From NCBI GenBank assembly GCA_946480125.1, contig CAMLIY010000029.1:1-19991 (forward strand): a stretch of 19,991 nt of DNA, read 5' to 3'. Each line of letters opens with the position of its first letter. Position 1 is the first letter of the stretch. This DNA is from an uncultured Asticcacaulis sp. (GTDB taxonomy: Bacteria; Pseudomonadota; Alphaproteobacteria; Caulobacterales; Caulobacteraceae). Below are positions 1 to 7,143 of the stretch, one piece after another. Below the pieces are notes generated by a model. The model saw only the letters and a list, made by a program, of their open reading frames with translations. It did no database searches and was not told the DNA's origin. A program made the translations under genes and the position numbers.

Positions 1-196
1 GCCTTGCGGTGCAAAACGGGTGGCTGTCACGCAATAGCGGAGACGCTGCCTGCGCTTTGTATCAGACTGTTAAACCAAAGTGATTATAACCCGTTCGTGA
101 CTTGCGCCGGGGCTCACGGACTCGCTAGACAGCGCGGCAAAAGCGCCGCAAACTGCGGCCAAAGCTGACGGCGCGCCAACGGGTCGCCAGAGGGGT
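1..196. other. Non-coding leader upstream of ptsP
   Basis: No convincing gene is seen. The reading frame of ptsP is closed by stops at 35, 71 and about 98, and the short open stretches in the other frames do not resemble a protein end I recognise. In many alphaproteobacteria lysC lies just upstream of ptsP, but no aspartokinase C-terminus is visible here. An AT-rich GATTATAA stretch near 81-88 could be part of a promoter, but no matching -35 box at good spacing was found. Confidence 0.5.
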
Positions 197-2494
197 ATGA
201 TGATTGTGAAACCGGGTCCGTTCGAAGGCATTCCGAAACCTGTCCTCGCGGTGCGCGGCCAGCGCGGCCTCTTGCGCCAGATCCGTGAAACCATGGAAGA
301 GGGCCAGTCCGCCCAGGCGCGCCTCGATACGGTGGTCCGTATCATCGCCACCTCGATGGTGGCCGAGGTGTGCTCGATCTATCTGCGCCGCACCTCGGAA
401 GAACTGGAACTCTTCGCTACCGAAGGCCTGAATGCCGATGCCGTGCACAAGACGCGCATGCGGCTGTCAGAAGGCCTGGTCGGTGAGGTCGCCCGCGCCG
501 GTGTGCCGCTGAATCTGATGGATGCGCCCTCGCACCCCAGCTTCTCCTATCGCCCGGAAACCGGTGAAGACCCGTATCGCTCCTTCCTTGGCGTGCCCCT
601 GCTGCGCGGTGGCCGCACCATAGGCGTGCTGGTCGTGCAGAATATGGCGGCGCGGCGTTATGAGGAAGAAGAGGTCGAGGACCTGCAGATCATCGCCATG
701 GTGCTGTCCGAGATCGTGACGGCGGGCGAACTGGTCGGCCTCGAAGAACTGAAGGACATCGAACTGGCGCCGTCGCGCCCGGAGCGTCTGAAGGGCTCGA
801 TCTTCGCCGACGGTATCTCGATCGGCACGGTCATCCTGCACGAGGTGCCGGTGACATCGGATCACCTGCTGAGTGACGATTCGGTGGCTGAGGAAGCGCG
901 CCTGAATGACGCCATCATTGTGCTGCGCCAGCAGATCGACGCCATGTTCGAAGGCACCCATGGTCTGGCGGGGCCGACCTTCGACGTGCTCGAAACCTAC
1001 CGCATGTTCGCCCATTCAACCAGTTGGGTGCGCAACCTGACCGAAGCCGTACGCAACGGCCTGACGGCGGAGGCGGCGGTTGATCGCGTCCGTAACGAAC
1101 AGCGCGCCAAGCTCAATAATGCCCGCGACGCCTATATGCGCGAACGCCTGCATGATCTCGAAGACCTGGCCAACCGCCTGCTGCGCGTTCTGGCCGGCGT
1201 CATCACCACGGCGCGCGAAATTCCGGAAAACTCGATCCTGGTCGCGCGCGATCTCGGCCCCGCCGACCTGCTTGAATATGACCGCACGCGTCTGAAAGGC
1301 ATCCTGCTCGAAGAAGGCTCGGCCTCGAACCATGCCGCCATCGTGGCGCGCGCCCTGCAGATCCCCTGTGTCGGCCGTTTGCAAGGCCTGCGTGACAAGG
1401 TCAGTACGGGCGATATCGTCATTGTCGATGGCGAAACCGGCGAAGCCTATCTGCGCCCCCGTCCGGATATTCTCGAAGCCGCCACCAGCCGCATCGAAGT
1501 CCGGACGGCCCAGCGCGCCGAGTTCAGCAAGATCAAGGATGTCGAGGCTGTCACCCGCGATGGCGGCCGCGTCACCCTGCTGATGAATGCCGGGCTGGAA
1601 TTCGATATCGAGATCATGAATGAAACCGGCGCCGAGGGCATCGGCCTGTTCCGCACCGAATTCCAGTTCATGGTATCCGACGACCTGCCGCGCCTCAAGC
1701 GCCAGACCGAGCTTTACGAGCGCATCATGGATGGCGCCGGCGACCGGCCCGTCACCTTCCGTACGCTCGATCTCGGTGGCGACAAAATCCTGCCCTATAT
1801 GGAGATGGAGCGCGAGGAAAACCCGGCGCTCGGCTGGCGCGCCATCCGCATGGGACTGGACCGTCCGGCGCTCCTGCGCATGCAGTTGCGCGCCCTGATC
1901 ACCGCGGCGCGGGGCCGCGAACTGCGCATCATGTTCCCCATGGTGGCCTCGATCGACGAGTTCCGTCAGGCGCGGGAAATGGTCGATATCGAATGCGCCT
2001 GGGCGCGCCGTCGCGGTCGCGTCCTGCCGGCCTTGCTGCGCGTCGGCGCCATGATCGAATGCCCGTCCCTGCTGTTCCATCTCGATGCCCTGCTGCCGCT
2101 GGTCGATTTCGCCTCGGTCGGCACCAATGACCTAATGCAATATCTGTTCGCCGCCGACCGCACCAATCCGAAGATGTCGGACCGCTACGATCCGTTGTCG
2201 CCGCCCTTCCTGACGGCGCTGTCGATGATCCAGAAGGCGGCGAAGGAGTCGGGCACGCCGGTCTCGGTGTGCGGTGAGATCGCCGGCCGTCCGCTGGAAG
2301 CCTTCGTGCTGATCGCGCTCGGTTTCGATCGCCTGTCCATGCCGCCAGCCGGCCTGGGCCAGGTCAAGCGCATGATCCTGTCGTGTGACCGTGAGGCCGC
2401 CAACAAGGCGATCACCAAGCTGATGTCGAGTTCCAACGGCTCCCTGCGCAATGAGATTCTGTCTCTGGCGCGCAAGCTTGATCTCGATATGTAG
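197..2494 (+). CDS. ptsP: Phosphoenolpyruvate-protein phosphotransferase PtsP (enzyme I-Ntr)
   Basis: This is enzyme I of the nitrogen-type phosphotransferase system. It autophosphorylates on histidine with PEP and passes the phosphate to NPr in the cytoplasm. The 765-residue length suits the family. An N-terminal GAF domain (about residues 25-175) distinguishes EI-Ntr from sugar-type enzyme I. It is followed by the PEP-utilising N-terminal region (about 195-320), the swivelling phosphohistidine domain with His379 in SNHAAIVARAL, and the C-terminal PEP-binding TIM barrel (about 440-740) with RTEF, SVGTNDLMQY and Cys692 in VCGEIAG. All catalytic landmarks are intact. Two ATGs are adjacent (197 and 200). 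AGAGGGG at 190-195 is better spaced for the second, so the true start may be one codon later; no start codon exists further upstream in frame. In the family the GAF domain senses nitrogen status (glutamine); that is family knowledge, not seen here. Confidence 0.96.
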   Translation: MMIVKPGPFEGIPKPVLAVRGQRGLLRQIRETMEEGQSAQARLDTVVRIIATSMVAEVCSIYLRRTSEELELFATEGLNADAVHKTRMRLSEGLVGEVARAGVPLNLMDAPSHPSFSYRPETGEDPYRSFLGVPLLRGGRTIGVLVVQNMAARRYEEEEVEDLQIIAMVLSEIVTAGELVGLEELKDIELAPSRPERLKGSIFADGISIGTVILHEVPVTSDHLLSDDSVAEEARLNDAIIVLRQQIDAMFEGTHGLAGPTFDVLETYRMFAHSTSWVRNLTEAVRNGLTAEAAVDRVRNEQRAKLNNARDAYMRERLHDLEDLANRLLRVLAGVITTAREIPENSILVARDLGPADLLEYDRTRLKGILLEEGSASNHAAIVARALQIPCVGRLQGLRDKVSTGDIVIVDGETGEAYLRPRPDILEAATSRIEVRTAQRAEFSKIKDVEAVTRDGGRVTLLMNAGLEFDIEIMNETGAEGIGLFRTEFQFMVSDDLPRLKRQTELYERIMDGAGDRPVTFRTLDLGGDKILPYMEMEREENPALGWRAIRMGLDRPALLRMQLRALITAARGRELRIMFPMVASIDEFRQAREMVDIECAWARRRGRVLPALLRVGAMIECPSLLFHLDALLPLVDFASVGTNDLMQYLFAADRTNPKMSDRYDPLSPPFLTALSMIQKAAKESGTPVSVCGEIAGRPLEAFVLIALGFDRLSMPPAGLGQVKRMILSCDREAANKAITKLMSSSNGSLRNEILSLARKLDLDM

Positions 2495-2573
2495 GGCGGC
2501 TTGCCTAAGCGATATATTAAGGCCATAATTTGGTGACAGACCGGATGTAATATAACCCGGTTGGAGGTTCGCC

Positions 2574-3266
2574 ATGGTTGTGTCTCGTTTGGTTTTCGCT
2601 ATAGCGCTTGTGGCCGGTTCGTTGGCATTCTCTTTCGCTATGGCCGCCGATGATGAAGTGGTGGTCGCGGCGTCGCGCCCGGCGCCCTTACCCACTCAAG
2701 CCGAACAAACCCAGGCCAAGGCCGATTTGCAGGCCAAGGCGGCGCAACTCAACAAGCCCCTGACGACCGAGGAACAGGTGGCCGCCTGGACCGCCTATTC
2801 GCCGAAGATCAGTCACGAGTCTCAAGCCATGGATGACGGCCTGTGGCCGACCGAAGATAACGGCGGCAAGCGTCAGGTGCATGGCGAGGCCAGCGTCACC
2901 GTCGGCACCGGCGGCTATCGCAGCGCCTATGTCTCTTCCCTGATTCCGCTGGGCGATAATGGCACCCTCGGTATCGCGGTCAGCCAGACCGATTACGGCA
3001 AGAACGGCGGGCTTGGCTACGGCTATTATGGCGATCCCTATGGCTATGACGGTTACGGGTATGGATATGGCCGCGGTTGGGGCCGTCGGGGCGGCACCTC
3101 GCAGTCCGTGGCCGTGTCACTTGATATGTCCGCCAAGTCCCGCGGTGGCGCCAGCACACCGGAAGGCTGCGCCCCCGGTTTCCGCGATGGTGACCGATAC
3201 GTCGAACCCGTCTGGGTGAAGCGCATGAACGGCGGCCGTGACTGCGAAACGGCCGTCCTGCCCTGA
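2574..3266 (+). CDS. Secreted Gly/Tyr-rich protein of unknown function
   Basis: I do not recognise a family for this 230-residue protein. A Sec signal peptide is clear: MVVSRL, a hydrophobic core and AMA before ADDE, with cleavage near residue 24. The mature protein starts with an Ala/Gln/Lys-rich, probably helical stretch (about residues 40-70). A central region (about 100-140, VTVGTGGYRSAYVSSLIPLGD) looks beta-rich. A low-complexity Gly/Tyr tract with GYGYYGDPYGYDGYGYGYG follows at about 145-172, and a C-terminal part carries two cysteines (GCAPG and RDCE) that could form a disulfide. The start is fixed by GGAGG at 2563-2567, 6 nt before the ATG. It follows ptsP by 79 nt on the same strand. 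A structured repeat copy begins 9 nt after its stop. Export to the periplasm or surface is inferred from the signal peptide. Confidence 0.85.
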   Translation: MVVSRLVFAIALVAGSLAFSFAMAADDEVVVAASRPAPLPTQAEQTQAKADLQAKAAQLNKPLTTEEQVAAWTAYSPKISHESQAMDDGLWPTEDNGGKRQVHGEASVTVGTGGYRSAYVSSLIPLGDNGTLGIAVSQTDYGKNGGLGYGYYGDPYGYDGYGYGYGRGWGRRGGTSQSVAVSLDMSAKSRGGASTPEGCAPGFRDGDRYVEPVWVKRMNGGRDCETAVLP

Positions 3267-3275
3267 TGCTTCTTG

Positions 3276-3345
3276 TACCTCCCCATCTTTGATGGGGAGG
3301 GGGACCGACGCGCCCTAGCGCGTTGGTGGCGGGGATTCTTACTTT
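3276..3345 (+). repeat. Structured 3' repeat element, copy A
   Basis: This is one of four copies of a dispersed element. It has a perfect 10-bp hairpin (3278-3287 with 3291-3300, loop TTT), then GGGGACCG, a GC stem ACGCGC/GCGCGT (3308-3313 with 3318-3323), a GGTGGCGGGG block and a TCTTACTTT tail. It lies 9 nt after the stop of the secreted-protein gene, in the same orientation as that gene. The other copies are at 12631-12714, 12733-12816 and 14988-15057. Confidence 0.85.
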
Positions 3346-3436
3346 CTTATCGCGCATCGTGAGTTGCCAGAAATTTTCTGTCACCAAATGCCGCCTTCCG
3401 ACGTATAGATAGGCAAACCAATTCATCGGGTGGCGT

Positions 3437-5620
3437 GTGTCTTCAATTCTGCGATTTATTGCCTGTCTGTTCGTGCTTGTCTGTGCCTTGCCGGCAAATG
3501 CCGAAGAGGGCCAAAGCAGCGGAAAATCCGCCCATATCACCGCCCGCCTGATTTCGGATTCGAATACGATTTCGCATGGGCGCAGTCTGATTAAACTGGA
3601 ATATACAGCGGCCCCCGGTTGGCATACCTATTTTATAAATCCCGGTGATACGGGATTGCCTCCGAAATTTACCTGGAATGTCCCTGATAATGTGGAAATC
3701 GGCAGTCCTTATTGGCCGACGCCGGAGACTTTGTCTTCATTCGGGCTGGTCAGTTATGGCTACACCGGGCGCACAATTCTGCCAATTCCAGTTTACAACT
3801 CATCCAGGCTACAGGCCGGAGATACGTTTCCAATAAAAGCCCATATCGATTTTCTGATCTGTGCGGATGTATGTGTCCCGGAAAGTCTGGATGTCAGTCT
3901 GAATTTAAAGGTCGCCTCTTCGCCTGCGCAGTCTCCTAAGCTACCGGAAGGGGCGCTCGCGCCATCGGCTCAGGCAGTTGCGGATTTGTCGACTAGGCCG
4001 CAAGGGCCATACTGGGAGTCAACTTTCGGCATAAAAAACGGTATGGCCGAATTGGGATTCAAAGCGGGCAATGAGGCTGCGCGAAACAAGCTTGCACAGG
4101 TTAAGGGGGCGTATTTTTATCCTCTGTCCAGCGACCTGCTTGTTCCATCTGCACCTCAAAGCGTTGATATCGGTTCGGAAGGATTCACTATACGGACCCA
4201 GCCAAAAATTTCCCAATCGGGCTCCCAGATTAAGTGCGGAAAAATCCCGCCGCCCATAGCGCCAATATCGGGGCTTCCGGTAGGCGCTTGTGGGAATATG
4301 GCCGGCATACTGAAACTGGCAGACGGTAGTTCTTACAAAATTTTCCCGGCAGACAAGCCGCTTGATCCTTCCGTTCACGGTCTTGGCGCGCCAAGGGCAA
4401 ATACGAACGTATCAAAATCCGGCATCCTGATCGCCATATTCGGCGCCTTTATTGGCGGGCTGATCCTCAACCTCATGCCGTGTGTCTTTCCCGTCCTGTC
4501 CATGAAGCTGCTCAGTCTGGCGCGATCCGGTCATGACAAGGGCCTGGCGCAGCAGGAATCATTGTTTTATGGGCTTGGCACTATTCTGACCTTTGTCGGC
4601 CTGGCCCTGATCCTGACGGCGGCGCGTGCCTTCGGCCAGTCGATCGGCTGGGGCTTCCAGTTGCAATCGCCCTATGTCACCGCCGCTTTGAGCCTGATCA
4701 TGTTGCTGGTGGCGCTGAATATGTCCGGCGTTTTCGAGATCGGCACTTCGCTACAGGCGGCTGGCGGCCTCCAGGTTTCGGCGAAACGCCCACGTCTCGG
4801 CGCCCTGCTGACCGGCGTTCTGGCCGTGGTCGTCGCGGCCCCCTGTACGGCGCCCTTCATGGCCACCGCCATTGGCGTGGCGCTGGCGCAAGGGGGGGCG
4901 GTCGCCTTTGCCATTTTCGTGTCGCTCGGCATTGGTTTTGCCCTGCCTTTCGTCGTCCTGACCTATCTGATCACCCTGGTGCCGGCCATCGCCAATGCCT
5001 TGCCCCGGCCCGGAAAATGGATGGATATACTTAAGCACGCCTTGTCGCTGCTGATGTACGCCGCCTGTCTGTGGCTGGTCTGGGTCTTCGCACAGCAGGT
5101 CAAGCTCGCCGGCGTCATCCTGCTGGGTTTCGCGCTGGTACTGATTATTCTGGCGGTAATGAAGGTCCGCCTGCCGCGATTTATCAAGCCGGTTGTTTTG
5201 ATCGGCGGTCTTATCCTGTGCGGACTGGCCGCGTCGCTGCCGCGGACTGAAAAGATCCCGTCCGCCCCATCCGGCGTGATGGCCCATACGGATTTCAACG
5301 TCGAAAAACTGACGGCCTTGCGGGCGCAGGGCAAGCCGGTATTCGTTGATCTCACCGCCGCCTGGTGCGTCACCTGCAAGGTCAATGAACGGCTGGTTCT
5401 GGCCACCAGGGATTTTGAAAAAGCGGTCAGCGATACCGGCACGGTCTATATGGTCGGGGACTGGACCAATCAGGACGCCGCCATCGCCCGTTACCTGACC
5501 TTGTTTGGCCGTTCGGGTGTGCCGCTCTATGTCTATTACGGGCCGAATAATGCCGAGCCGGTTGTGCTGCCGCAATTGCTCAAGACCGCCGATGTGGTGA
5601 AGACTATACGGGGCCGCTAA
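3437..5620 (+). CDS. dsbD: ScsB/DsbD-type membrane thiol:disulfide reductase
   Basis: The protein moves reducing equivalents from cytoplasmic thioredoxin across the inner membrane to periplasmic thiol proteins. Three modules are visible in 727 residues. A signal peptide (cleavage near ANA, about residue 23) leads to a periplasmic alpha domain with the Cys142/Cys146 pair in CADVC. A membrane domain of about eight helices (about 328-605) has Cys349 in NLMPCVFP and Cys470 in AAPCTAPF. A C-terminal thioredoxin domain has CVTC (Cys644 and Cys647). The CxxxC alpha domain and its WHTYFINPGDTGLP stretch fit the ScsB branch better than E. coli DsbD. The start is GTG at 3437, chosen because it places the signal peptide directly at the N-terminus; the ribosome site is weak. 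The stop overlaps that of the convergent lipoprotein gene. The periplasmic half is markedly lower in GC than the membrane half. Confidence 0.93.
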   Translation: MSSILRFIACLFVLVCALPANAEEGQSSGKSAHITARLISDSNTISHGRSLIKLEYTAAPGWHTYFINPGDTGLPPKFTWNVPDNVEIGSPYWPTPETLSSFGLVSYGYTGRTILPIPVYNSSRLQAGDTFPIKAHIDFLICADVCVPESLDVSLNLKVASSPAQSPKLPEGALAPSAQAVADLSTRPQGPYWESTFGIKNGMAELGFKAGNEAARNKLAQVKGAYFYPLSSDLLVPSAPQSVDIGSEGFTIRTQPKISQSGSQIKCGKIPPPIAPISGLPVGACGNMAGILKLADGSSYKIFPADKPLDPSVHGLGAPRANTNVSKSGILIAIFGAFIGGLILNLMPCVFPVLSMKLLSLARSGHDKGLAQQESLFYGLGTILTFVGLALILTAARAFGQSIGWGFQLQSPYVTAALSLIMLLVALNMSGVFEIGTSLQAAGGLQVSAKRPRLGALLTGVLAVVVAAPCTAPFMATAIGVALAQGGAVAFAIFVSLGIGFALPFVVLTYLITLVPAIANALPRPGKWMDILKHALSLLMYAACLWLVWVFAQQVKLAGVILLGFALVLIILAVMKVRLPRFIKPVVLIGGLILCGLAASLPRTEKIPSAPSGVMAHTDFNVEKLTALRAQGKPVFVDLTAAWCVTCKVNERLVLATRDFEKAVSDTGTVYMVGDWTNQDAAIARYLTLFGRSGVPLYVYYGPNNAEPVVLPQLLKTADVVKTIRGR

Positions 5621-6078
5621 AGCTTGAGGGCGGTCAGATGCACACCGAAAGGCCCGCGATAATAGAGGCAGTCGGCGTCATTATTGGCGTGGGTGAACTG
5701 GCCGGACACCACGATCGGCTGTTCCAGGCCCAGCTTTAAAAGCTCCGGATAGACCGGATCGGTCTTGATCACGATCGCTTCCAGCCGGATGCCTTTACCA
5801 ATATCGATTTCCAGATCGGCGGTGCCGTCAAGCGTTGAAATGCGCAGGTCACGCACCTGGCCGTGCCAGTTTTCAAAGCGATCAAAGGTCTTGAATTGCC
5901 CGCAGAAATTATCGGCGGCCTCGCCCGTGCGCGGGATCGCCAGAAAAGCCAACTGGCTGGCCGGCAGCGTCACCTGCGGGGCAGGGATGTCGGTTTTCGG
6001 TTTGTCGCATCCATAGAGCAAGGGCATGGCAAGCAGGACCAGGGGCGCGAAACAGGCCAGACCCGCGCGCTTACGCAT
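5617..6078 (-). CDS. Predicted lipoprotein of unknown function
   Basis: No family is recognised. The frame is open further upstream to 6141, but I take the ATG at 6078 (153 residues). It gives a compact lipoprotein signal: MRKR, a hydrophobic core and LLYGC with the lipidated Cys24, and it overlaps the stop of the upstream gene by 8 nt (ATGCGTAA), a typical coupled arrangement. Asp at +2 after the lipid cysteine is the inner-membrane retention signal in enterobacteria; whether this holds here is inference. The mature part is Pro-rich at first, then a compact domain with two further cysteines (NFCGQF and DADCLYY). Its stop codon shares bases with that of the convergent dsbD gene, so there is no intergenic terminator. 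Confidence 0.8.
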   Translation of the reverse strand: MRKRAGLACFAPLVLLAMPLLYGCDKPKTDIPAPQVTLPASQLAFLAIPRTGEAADNFCGQFKTFDRFENWHGQVRDLRISTLDGTADLEIDIGKGIRLEAIVIKTDPVYPELLKLGLEQPIVVSGQFTHANNDADCLYYRGPFGVHLTALKL

Positions 6079-6568
6079 CCGGGCCAAATTCAACTGTGCA
6101 GTCAAGACCGGAATCGGCGGTGGCGGGCGTGACGATGACATCTATATTGTCGCTCAGAAGGTCAGCCATATTGGTCAGGGCGACCTTCATATCCGCATCA
6201 TTTTTCACCGACTGGATGGCTGTAAGCTTGAGCGGCAGATCGCGCGACAGGCCGGTCAGGATACATTTCAGATCGCGGTCGGTGCCGCGCGCTTTCAGCG
6301 TCATATGACCTTGCAGATCAGCGGATGAAAGCGCCTGGATGGCCTGGGCGTAGGTCTGGAAATCGGGCTGGGTCAACAGGCCGAGTGTCGGTTTAAACGC
6401 TTCGGTTTCCGCTTTTAATCGGCCGGCTTCAGTGACAAGTCCGGCAAAAAAAGGCTCATGCGAAATGGCACTCCGGGCGGGCGGCTTTGAAACAGGTGCG
6501 GCGAAAACCGGCGCGGCAGAAGCTAATATCAGGCTGACCAGACAGGGAATAATAACTGGGCGGTTCAT
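6071..6568 (-). CDS. Secreted protein of unknown function, first gene of a coupled pair
   Basis: No family is recognised. The frame could begin at a GTG at 6589, but the ATG at 6568 is preferred. It has GGAG 7-8 nt upstream and begins a clean signal peptide (MNRPVIIP, hydrophobic core, PVFA before APVSK). The result is 165 residues. The mature protein is mostly helical in appearance, with conserved-looking stretches such as FFAGLVTEAGRLKAET, and has two cysteines (DLKCIL and LDCTVE) that could pair in the periplasm. It overlaps the downstream lipoprotein gene by 8 nt, so the two are almost certainly co-translated and probably act together in the envelope. A periplasmic location for both is inferred from their signals. 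Confidence 0.8.
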   Translation of the reverse strand: MNRPVIIPCLVSLILASAAPVFAAPVSKPPARSAISHEPFFAGLVTEAGRLKAETEAFKPTLGLLTQPDFQTYAQAIQALSSADLQGHMTLKARGTDRDLKCILTGLSRDLPLKLTAIQSVKNDADMKVALTNMADLLSDNIDVIVTPATADSGLDCTVEFGPDA

Positions 6569-6666
6569 GGCGCGCTCCGAAAGTGACACAACTCTTCGCC
6601 ACTATGCAAGGCGCCGACCAAGAAAGCGTTAATGCCGCAGAAACCTTTCAGCAAGCGCCATTCGCA

Positions 6667-6690
6667 CCGCTCCGGTCAGGGCCGGAGCGG
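6667..6690. other. Perfect 9-bp inverted repeat in intergenic DNA
   Basis: CCGCTCCGG (6667-6675) and CCGGAGCGG (6682-6690) form a perfect stem with a 6-nt loop. It lies between the 56-residue membrane protein gene and the secreted/lipoprotein operon, both on the minus strand. There is no U-tract on either strand, so an intrinsic terminator is not supported. The rest of 6569-6794 shows nothing I can assign. Confidence 0.5.
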
Positions 6691-6777
6691 CACTTGTTGT
6701 CCTATGCTCAGGATACACTTCCTTTGCGGCTCAAGGACCATTCATTGAACCGGATCAACACCTGTAATGACGGATGG

Positions 6778-6794
6778 CGAAGCCTGGAGCTTCG
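6778..6794 (-). other. Small hairpin directly after the 56-residue gene
   Basis: CGAAGC (6778-6783) and GCTTCG (6789-6794) pair around a 5-nt loop and begin on the minus strand at the base after the TGA stop of the small membrane protein gene. It may mark the transcript end, but no U-run follows. Confidence 0.4.
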
Positions 6795-6965
6795 TCAGTA
6801 ACTGACGTGCGTGGGCTGAGTGCCCTTATGACACGGCACGCCGGCGGCGCACCCTATTGAGTCAAAGGTCGAAAAAGCCCAGACGACGGCGCCGATAAGC
6901 GCAACGACGACGACCATGGCTACGACAAAACGCGAAAAGTTTTCAGCTGTATGCGACTTACTCAT
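6795..6965 (-). CDS. Small single-TM membrane protein (56 residues)
   Basis: This short gene was read directly from the minus strand. Translation from the ATG at 6963-6965 gives 56 residues and ends at TGA (6795-6797). The N-terminus MSKSHTAENFSR is followed by one strongly hydrophobic helix (about residues 13-34, FVVAMVVVVALIGAVVWAF) and a short tail with two cysteines (GCAAGVPCHK). An excellent Shine-Dalgarno sequence, AAGGAGGG (6980-6973), stands 7 nt before the ATG. A sigma70-like promoter, TTCAAA-N17-TATAAA, lies just upstream. Function is unknown; an inner-membrane location is inferred. It is divergent from hisS and shares the upstream region holding a 20-bp inverted repeat. The short length is the main reason for doubt, while the Shine-Dalgarno sequence, promoter and coherent protein argue for it. 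Confidence 0.7.
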   Translation of the reverse strand: MSKSHTAENFSRFVVAMVVVVALIGAVVWAFSTFDSIGCAAGVPCHKGTQPTHVSY

Positions 6966-6992
6966 TGTTTTGCCCTCCTTAAGGGAGCCTCA

Positions 6993-7021
6993 TTTATAAC
7001 ACCGTTTCAACGCATTTTGAA
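6993..7021 (-). promoter_or_regulatory. Sigma70-like promoter for the 56-residue gene
   Basis: On the minus strand TTCAAA (7021-7016) and TATAAA (6998-6993) are separated by exactly 17 nt and match the consensus at 4/6 and 5/6 positions. The expected start of transcription, near 6986, gives a short leader holding the AAGGAGGG site. Confidence 0.5.
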
Positions 7022-7037
7022 GCGGCTAGCCTTATTT

Positions 7038-7057
7038 TTTTGACTTAGATGTCAAAA
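7038..7057. promoter_or_regulatory. Inverted repeat TTTTGAC-N6-GTCAAAA (candidate operator)
   Basis: The arms are perfect over 7 bp with a 6-nt spacer, centred between the divergent 56-residue gene and hisS. The same TGAC-N6-GTCA core recurs at 8691-8704 and 8969-8982. The binding protein is unknown. Confidence 0.5.
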
Positions 7058-7143
7058 TACCGTCGCATTCTTATTTTCCCCTGCTGGATAAAGGGTTTCG
7101 GTTTCGACTTGTTTCCGGCATCGGGATGCTTTAATTCGCGCGC

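Noticed and set aside
1016..2080. A 354-codon minus-strand open frame
   Set aside because: It lies antisense within ptsP and has a composition typical of GC-rich antisense frames. There is no recognisable domain.
6583..6801. Plus-strand open frame of 72 codons before hisS
   Set aside because: No ribosome site, it crosses two hairpins, and the product is not protein-like. The opposite strand has the better supported 56-residue gene.
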